47,471 nt of DNA from Candidatus Melainabacteria bacterium (GTDB taxonomy: Bacteria; Cyanobacteriota; Vampirovibrionia; Obscuribacterales; Obscuribacteraceae): assembly GCA_003153555.1 (NCBI GenBank), contig PLZS01000107.1:1-47471 (forward strand), in the 5' to 3' direction. The notes beneath the pieces were generated by a model that saw nothing but the letters and a program-made list of their open reading frames with translations, ran no database searches and was not told the origin of the DNA. The position numbers and the translations under genes were made by a program. Each line of letters begins with the position of its first letter. The stretch's first letter is position 1. Positions 43,058-47,471 of the stretch are shown here, piece after piece.

Positions 43058-44239
43058 ATGTTCAGATTTAATTTGACTAATGTGGCATTTTCGCTGCTGC
43101 TAACTGGCGTCCTTGCCAATTCTGCCCTCGGTCAGGTGAGTGCCTTCGAAGCAGCCTCAGTTCGCGAACACGTTAACAAAGGCAACGTCCACATGGGGCG
43201 GGGCGCCTGGGACCAGGCCATTGCAGAGTATGAAGCGGCACTGGATGTCGATCCCGGCAGCATGGTGGCTAAAGACAATCTCGTCCTCGTGCACAACAAC
43301 TGGGGAATTTCGCTATTTCGGCAGCGCAAATTCGAAGAAGCGAAAGGGCAGTGGGAGGAGGCACTTAAGATGAATCCCTACGACCGTAACGCCAAGCAGA
43401 ATCTAATTGTTTTAAAGACAACGATGGCGCGGATAAATGCCGCTCCCAAACCACCACCAGTAAAGCCAGCCGCAGAACCGAAAGAAGCGCCTGAAACTAA
43501 GGCATCTACCACTGCAGAAAACGAGAAGGAAGAACCACCCTCTTCTGGCGTCAAAATGCTTAACAATCAGCCTAAAGCAGAGGCGAGTTCATCCGGACCC
43601 AAAATGCTCCACTCGGCAAAGGAGGAGCCGCCGTCATCCGGAATTAAGTTACTCAGTCAGCCTAAAAAAGACGCAGCAGAATCTAAAGCCACGTCGGAAG
43701 ACTCGCCGTCGGCAGCGGTGGTAATAATGAACGCAGGGCACCGCACTGTCGAATCACAGACACCTTCCGTACCTGCACCACCCACGGTGCAGCCAATTAC
43801 ACCTGAGCCACCACAAGTGTCTTCCCCACCTCCCATGGATATGAACTCCCCGTATAGTTTTGTCGACACTCCGACTTCTGCAAAGCCAGGCGCGGAAGTT
43901 AGTTCACCTTATGTTATGCCAAGCAATCTCTCCACTCCTGTTCGGCAAAGGCCATACATTGCTCCGCCGGCGCCACCACCACCAAAACCTTCAAACGAAT
44001 GGACTGTGCCAGTCACGGTCTCGCCTGAAGCATCAGCCAACACACCCACAGAAGCTGAATCTTCCGGAAATCTAGAGGATCAACTGGGCGCTATCGAAAT
44101 GAAATTGAACGGAAAAAAACAAAAAAACATGCCGATTCTCAAACGCATAGAAAAACTGGAAACATCTATTTCAGGACAAGCCAAATCAGGCACGTTGCAA
44201 GAAAGAATCGATCTGTTACGCAAGAGTTGCGGGTTGTGA
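43058..44239 (+). CDS. Exported TPR protein with a proline-rich repeat linker
   Basis: The 393-residue protein has a signal peptide (FSLLLTGVLANSALG), two TPRs (about 37-125; NVHMGRGAWDQAIAEYEAAL and SLFRQRKFEEAKGQWEEALK), then a long Pro/Ser/Glu-rich linker with three SSG-x-K-hydrophobic repeats (PPSSGVKML, SSSGPKML, PPSSGIKLL) and more Pro-rich sequence. The C-terminal 60 residues form a repeated coiled motif (LEDQLGAIEMKLNGK, ILKRIEKLETSISGQ, LQERIDLLRKS). It is probably a periplasmic adapter spanning distance with a flexible linker; no partner known. Confidence 0.82.
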   Translation: MFRFNLTNVAFSLLLTGVLANSALGQVSAFEAASVREHVNKGNVHMGRGAWDQAIAEYEAALDVDPGSMVAKDNLVLVHNNWGISLFRQRKFEEAKGQWEEALKMNPYDRNAKQNLIVLKTTMARINAAPKPPPVKPAAEPKEAPETKASTTAENEKEEPPSSGVKMLNNQPKAEASSSGPKMLHSAKEEPPSSGIKLLSQPKKDAAESKATSEDSPSAAVVIMNAGHRTVESQTPSVPAPPTVQPITPEPPQVSSPPPMDMNSPYSFVDTPTSAKPGAEVSSPYVMPSNLSTPVRQRPYIAPPAPPPPKPSNEWTVPVTVSPEASANTPTEAESSGNLEDQLGAIEMKLNGKKQKNMPILKRIEKLETSISGQAKSGTLQERIDLLRKSCGL

Positions 44240-44372
44240 GCGACGGATGATTCAAACTGATATAAGCGCAGCCTTTATTGCCTTGCGCATCGTTTCCACT
44301 TGCTCAGCCACCGCTGGTAGTGACGATGGAAATAAAAAGAGCGCTGAAATCGCCTTTGAGAAAGGCAAAGAG

Positions 44373-44807
44373 TTATCGATCCTTCACAGTTTCCTTAACC
44401 TTGATGGTTGCATCAGCCTGTTTTTTAGGCGTCTCACTCAACTTTCGATGAAACTCAGCGGTCTCGAGCATCTTCAAGACTTCCAGACTTTTTTCGGAGA
44501 GCTCAAGCTCAAGTGTTTGGATCTTCCCCTTAAGAGCTCGTATCTGATGTTTGTTTGAGATTCGGTCACGCACTGCCGGCGCCAGTCCGCATAGCAAAAG
44601 AACAGCCACCAGCCAAGGCGCCACAGTCTGGAAAACACCGGCACCACTGCCAATCAGCACAATCAGGATGGTCATTATCGCCCCAATAGCGATAATTCCG
44701 CCGACGAAGATAAACGGGCTCGCAGCAAGCAGAGCAAGAATCTTCGCCAGTTTTACGATGGTTGATTCTGTCTTGTCGTGGACGACGACTATTTGTTCGT
44801 TTTTCAT
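44373..44807 (-). CDS. Two-span membrane protein with a C-terminal coiled coil
   Basis: The 144-residue protein has two or three hydrophobic segments (about 18-60 and 62-78: ILALLAASPFIFVGGIIAIG and VAPWLVAVLLLCGLAPAV), then a heptad-like coiled coil (IRALKGKIQTLELELSEKSLEVLKML) and a Lys-rich tail. I do not recognise a family. It resembles small phage-shock-like or chaperone-type membrane proteins only in layout. No clear Shine-Dalgarno is visible. It is convergent with the upstream TPR gene and divergent from the ChrB gene. Confidence 0.62.
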   Translation of the reverse strand: MKNEQIVVVHDKTESTIVKLAKILALLAASPFIFVGGIIAIGAIMTILIVLIGSGAGVFQTVAPWLVAVLLLCGLAPAVRDRISNKHQIRALKGKIQTLELELSEKSLEVLKMLETAEFHRKLSETPKKQADATIKVKETVKDR

Positions 44808-44956
44808 AGACCCAGACTCTAAAAGGAGTTGTTACTTATTCTATACGGTTTGAGCAGATGATTTTGGTTGACCAAAACGGCGCAAGCTGTAACAGTTATT
44901 GCACAATCATGCAACCAGTGCTACCCTTTGGTCCTGTTCAATGAGGTAGCTTTTTT

Positions 44957-45925
44957 TTGACCTGGTTGGTCTTTACGTATTCATTGCCGGCTTCCGAGCG
45001 ATCGAGCCCAAGGGTGTCCATATGGAGAAAGCTGGCACGCACAGGGGCTATCAGTCCTCGTGGCGGGGTTAACATCCTGCCCTCGTCAGCCGAGTGCCTG
45101 GAGTCATTTCAGTGGCTTGGCAAGGAAGTCCAGCAGCACGGCGGCGAGTCATTGCTCATGCGTGTTGAATCGTTTGAAGGAATGACCAATGCTGAGGTGA
45201 TTGGTCTTTTCCAGGAAAAGAGTGACAAAGAATATGACGAACTCGAAGCACCTCTCTCCGCCCTTGAGAAAGCCGCCAGCAAGAAATTGTCGCCCGAAGA
45301 GCGGCTGAAGCACTATTCAGAGCTGCAGAAACTTAGAAGAAGTCAGCAGCAAATCTTGAAAACAGACTTTTTCAACGCCCCGGCCGGTGCTCGAATTGTC
45401 TCTAGATTTTCCAGGCTTGATCGGTTGCTAACCGACGCTGGTGATGCCGTAGCGGAAATTTCGAAAGTCTCAATAGATGATTTCCAGAAAAAAGTCTGGG
45501 TGACACGGACTCGACCGCACGTTGATCGACTTAGTTCCGCCTGGCTGATCAGGAAATTCATAGATGCGCACGCGGAGATCCGCTATGCCAAAGCCCCGCT
45601 AAACGGTCAGATTGGCTTTGACATGAAGGAAGGAGGAACGTTCGGTCATGTCGGCAAATTTTGCACTTTCGAGACATTGTTAGCAGCTTTTGATCTCCAG
45701 AATGCTGCGCTTTGGAAGCTTGGAGAAATAGTCCACGAGGTTGATCTCCGTGACGGAATCTACACACATCCAGAAATCATTGGTCTTGATCTCATTTTGA
45801 AGGGGTGGTTATTAACGGGACTAACTGATCAGGAGCTGGAACTGCACGGAATAGCTCTATTCGAAGGGCTTTATCAGGCGCTGCACAAAGAGAGTTCTGC
45901 TGCCGATTTGAGAAAGTCGAAATGA
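44957..45925 (+). CDS. chrB: ChrB-family protein (chromate-resistance-associated)
   Basis: The 322-residue protein has both ChrB domains: an N-terminal part (WLVFTYSLPASERSSPRVSIWRKLARTGA, GGVNILPSS) and a C-terminal ChrB domain (VWVTRTRPHVDRLSSAWLIR, GGTFGHVGKFCTFETLLAAFDL, EIVHEVDLRDG) with conserved His/Cys/Asp positions that could bind metal. ChrB proteins serve as chromate-responsive regulators or accessory factors of chromate resistance. The TTG start follows GAGGT. Its stop overlaps the start of the TolC-like gene (ATGA), so ChrB is here linked to an RND-type efflux system; chrA does not appear in the window. Confidence 0.85.
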   Translation: MTWLVFTYSLPASERSSPRVSIWRKLARTGAISPRGGVNILPSSAECLESFQWLGKEVQQHGGESLLMRVESFEGMTNAEVIGLFQEKSDKEYDELEAPLSALEKAASKKLSPEERLKHYSELQKLRRSQQQILKTDFFNAPAGARIVSRFSRLDRLLTDAGDAVAEISKVSIDDFQKKVWVTRTRPHVDRLSSAWLIRKFIDAHAEIRYAKAPLNGQIGFDMKEGGTFGHVGKFCTFETLLAAFDLQNAALWKLGEIVHEVDLRDGIYTHPEIIGLDLILKGWLLTGLTDQELELHGIALFEGLYQALHKESSAADLRKSK

Positions 45926-47400
45926 TAATATCGAAGACAGCTTGGCAGTTTTGTATGCTGCGTTGCGCAGCTCTTTATCTTTCCGTTTGGCTGATTTTCC
46001 CGCTGGTTGCGTGCGCTGAGAGCTTGCCTAGCAGTGATTCGCAGCCGATCAGGATTCGTGCTGATATGGATGCGCCGCAACCATTGACGATACTAGGTGC
46101 CATTGAACTTGCCAAACGGAATTATCCAGCAATTAAAACCGCTGCTCTTAAAGCTGATGCCGCGCGCGAAGGAATCACTCAAGCGAAAACAGCATATTTA
46201 CCTCATGCTGACTTATTGCTCGATGAAAACTATGGCACCGCCAATAATATCACCGGCTTTCTTGCTCCTCAAAACATTGTTCCTAACATTAGTGGAGCTG
46301 TGCGAGACCATAATAATTTCCAAGGTGGTTTTGGCTTCACAACCGGTGCTCTAGTTTCGTGGGAGCCCTTTGACTTAGGATTGCGTAAAGCGCAAGTGAA
46401 TGTGGCGCGCTCGGCTAGCAGCCAGTCTGAAGCCCAAATTGCGGTTACCCAACTTGACGCACAGAGTCATGCTGCCGACGCATTCCTCTCGGTGCTAGCC
46501 GCGCAGCAAGTTGTTAAGGCAGCTCAAGCTAAAGTAGATCGATTGAAAATATTTCTCGATACGGTGCGCGTGCTTGCGCAGAAGGAATTAAAAGCGAAAA
46601 CGGATGAATATCTGGCCGAAGCTGAGCTTGTACGATCAAAAGACGAACTAATTGCCGCTGAGCAGAATTACAAAGTCGCGGTGGCAGCTTTGATCAAGTG
46701 GACCGGCTTGTCAGCTGAGACTGTTGATGCCGCTCCCGGTGCGCTCTTGAAAGAAGCTCCAACCAACTATTTTACAGTGGCTGACTTACGATCCCATCCA
46801 CAGGCAATGGCACAGCAAGCCACGATAGATCTTGTTCATGCGAGGAAGAACGCACTAGAACGCAGTTATGCTCCCAGGTTTTTTCTGCGTGCACCAATTT
46901 ACGCACGTGGTAGCAGCTTCAATCCAGACTTGTCTTTAAATTATGGACACGGTTACTATCCAACCACGCTCAACTATGCAGTAAGCGCACTGATGGTCTT
47001 TCCTGCGATGGACATATTTCAGCTCAAAGCGCAACGACGTGCAGAAAATAAGAATGAACTGTCTGAGAGATCTCGCTATGACGAGATTTTCCTAAATCTC
47101 AAAGAACAGGATGCTCGTGCACGGGCGATGATTGAAGGAGCTGTTGGTATTGCTGCTAATGCCCCCATAAAAGTTAAGGCATCGCAGGAAGCGGCTGATA
47201 GTGCCAGAATTCGTTACCGATATCAACTGGCTTCTGTAAACGATGTCGCACTCGATGAGCAACTTTTGACTCAGTCGCAGGTTGAGTACGCAACTGCGCA
47301 GCTGCAGGTCTGGCGAGCGCTGCTTGCCGCTGCTGTTGCACATGGAGACTTGAAGCCATTCATCGATAGTGTATCGAAAGCATCGAAGGGGGCTAACTAG
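45922..47400 (+). CDS. TolC-like outer-membrane efflux protein
   Basis: The 492-residue protein has an N-terminal export signal (LYLSVWLIFPLVACAES) and then the TolC/OEP double repeat of long helices: TILGAIELAKRNYPAIKTA, KTAYLPHADLLLDENYG and, in the second half, VADLRSHPQAMAQQATI, KNALERSYAPRFFLRAPIY and a long helical end. Such trimers make the outer-membrane channel of tripartite RND pumps. The gene overlaps chrB and is followed by an RND pump gene start, so the operon has outer channel and inner pump. The adaptor (MFP) is not seen in the window and may follow. Confidence 0.88.
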   Translation: MIISKTAWQFCMLRCAALYLSVWLIFPLVACAESLPSSDSQPIRIRADMDAPQPLTILGAIELAKRNYPAIKTAALKADAAREGITQAKTAYLPHADLLLDENYGTANNITGFLAPQNIVPNISGAVRDHNNFQGGFGFTTGALVSWEPFDLGLRKAQVNVARSASSQSEAQIAVTQLDAQSHAADAFLSVLAAQQVVKAAQAKVDRLKIFLDTVRVLAQKELKAKTDEYLAEAELVRSKDELIAAEQNYKVAVAALIKWTGLSAETVDAAPGALLKEAPTNYFTVADLRSHPQAMAQQATIDLVHARKNALERSYAPRFFLRAPIYARGSSFNPDLSLNYGHGYYPTTLNYAVSALMVFPAMDIFQLKAQRRAENKNELSERSRYDEIFLNLKEQDARARAMIEGAVGIAANAPIKVKASQEAADSARIRYRYQLASVNDVALDEQLLTQSQVEYATAQLQVWRALLAAAVAHGDLKPFIDSVSKASKGAN

Positions 47401-47401
47401 A

Positions 47402-47471
47402 GTGTCTCTTACTGACCGAGCGATGGAACGTCCATTTACGGTAATAGTCGCCGTGTTGAGCATCGCATTGT
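47402..47471 (+). CDS. RND efflux permease, N-terminal fragment at window edge
   Basis: A GTG at 47402, preceded by AAGGGGG, opens a frame that reads MSLTDRAMERPFTVIVAVLS and continues off the window. The 'ERPFTVIVAVL' start is typical of AcrB/CusA-type RND pumps (first membrane helix). Only 23 codons are visible, so subfamily and substrate (metal or hydrophobic compound) cannot be assigned. Confidence 0.7.
   Translation, partial: MSLTDRAMERPFTVIVAVLSIAL

Noticed and set aside
44352..44366. GCCTTT-GAG-AAAGGC hairpin between convergent genes
   Set aside because: The stem is only six pairs, and neither direction gives a convincing T-run, so it was not listed as a terminator.

Overview
The window looks like a chromosomal segment of a Gram-negative, non-model bacterium. 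It is rich in secreted TPR proteins and carries a MacB/LolCDE-type ABC transporter, a TolC/RND efflux operon, a type IV pilus minor-pilin operon, a Tat-type signal, CAP and matrixin exoproteins, and frequent GTG and TTG starts. This mix recalls Candidatus Obscuribacterales (Melainabacteria/Vampirovibrionia, non-photosynthetic relatives of Cyanobacteria). That placement is an inference from style and gene content; no rRNA or other phylogenetic marker is present, and I found no tRNA, rRNA or CRISPR array.

Layout. 1-6807: an exported GH13 amylase cut by the window edge, a double thioredoxin-fold protein, a Tat-exported DUF1460-type cysteine hydrolase, endonuclease III with a long basic tail, and an exported protein with a duplicated domain. 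6808-7144: a gene-poor strip with 20-bp iterated repeats that resemble an IS21-type element end. 7145-14853 (minus strand): ten tightly overlapping genes forming one compact biosynthetic operon. It encodes an AMP-forming acyl ligase, an ICMT-like membrane methyltransferase, a KASIII-like enzyme with an altered catalytic triad, an AurF-like di-iron N-oxygenase, a carrier protein, a class II aaRS-like amino acid:carrier-protein ligase, a thioester reductase-like SDR, an Sfp-type PPTase, a second di-iron four-helix protein and a second carrier protein. Upstream lies an exact tandem of two 34-bp units, each with a perfect GGCCG/CGGCC palindrome. This is the most interesting system in the window: an NRPS-free route that should load an amino acid on one carrier and an acyl group on another, oxidise (probably at nitrogen), join and release the product reductively.

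15351-20184: a small TPR-like protein, then an AttEFGH-like operon (ATPase, fused double-FtsX permease, secreted CrtC/AttH lipocalin-like protein). 20498-26446: a large SF2 helicase with a predicted membrane hairpin, followed 12 nt later by a PAS/HAMP histidine kinase and then an OmpR-type response regulator. 26432-31436: an RHS-like protein with a degenerate M23 domain, a TerB-like protein, a rhodanese, a 47-residue membrane protein, a CAP-domain exoprotein and a TPR/matrixin metalloprotease.

31600-35194 (minus): four minor pilin/pseudopilin-like genes (X, W, V and a non-canonical H-like protein). 35257-44807: three TPR proteins, a tandem pair of secreted paralogues of which one is truncated, a second acyl-CoA synthetase and small exported or membrane proteins. 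44957-47471: a ChrB-type protein translationally coupled to a TolC-like outer-membrane factor and the first 23 codons of an RND pump, pointing to a metal or oxyanion efflux operon that continues beyond the window.
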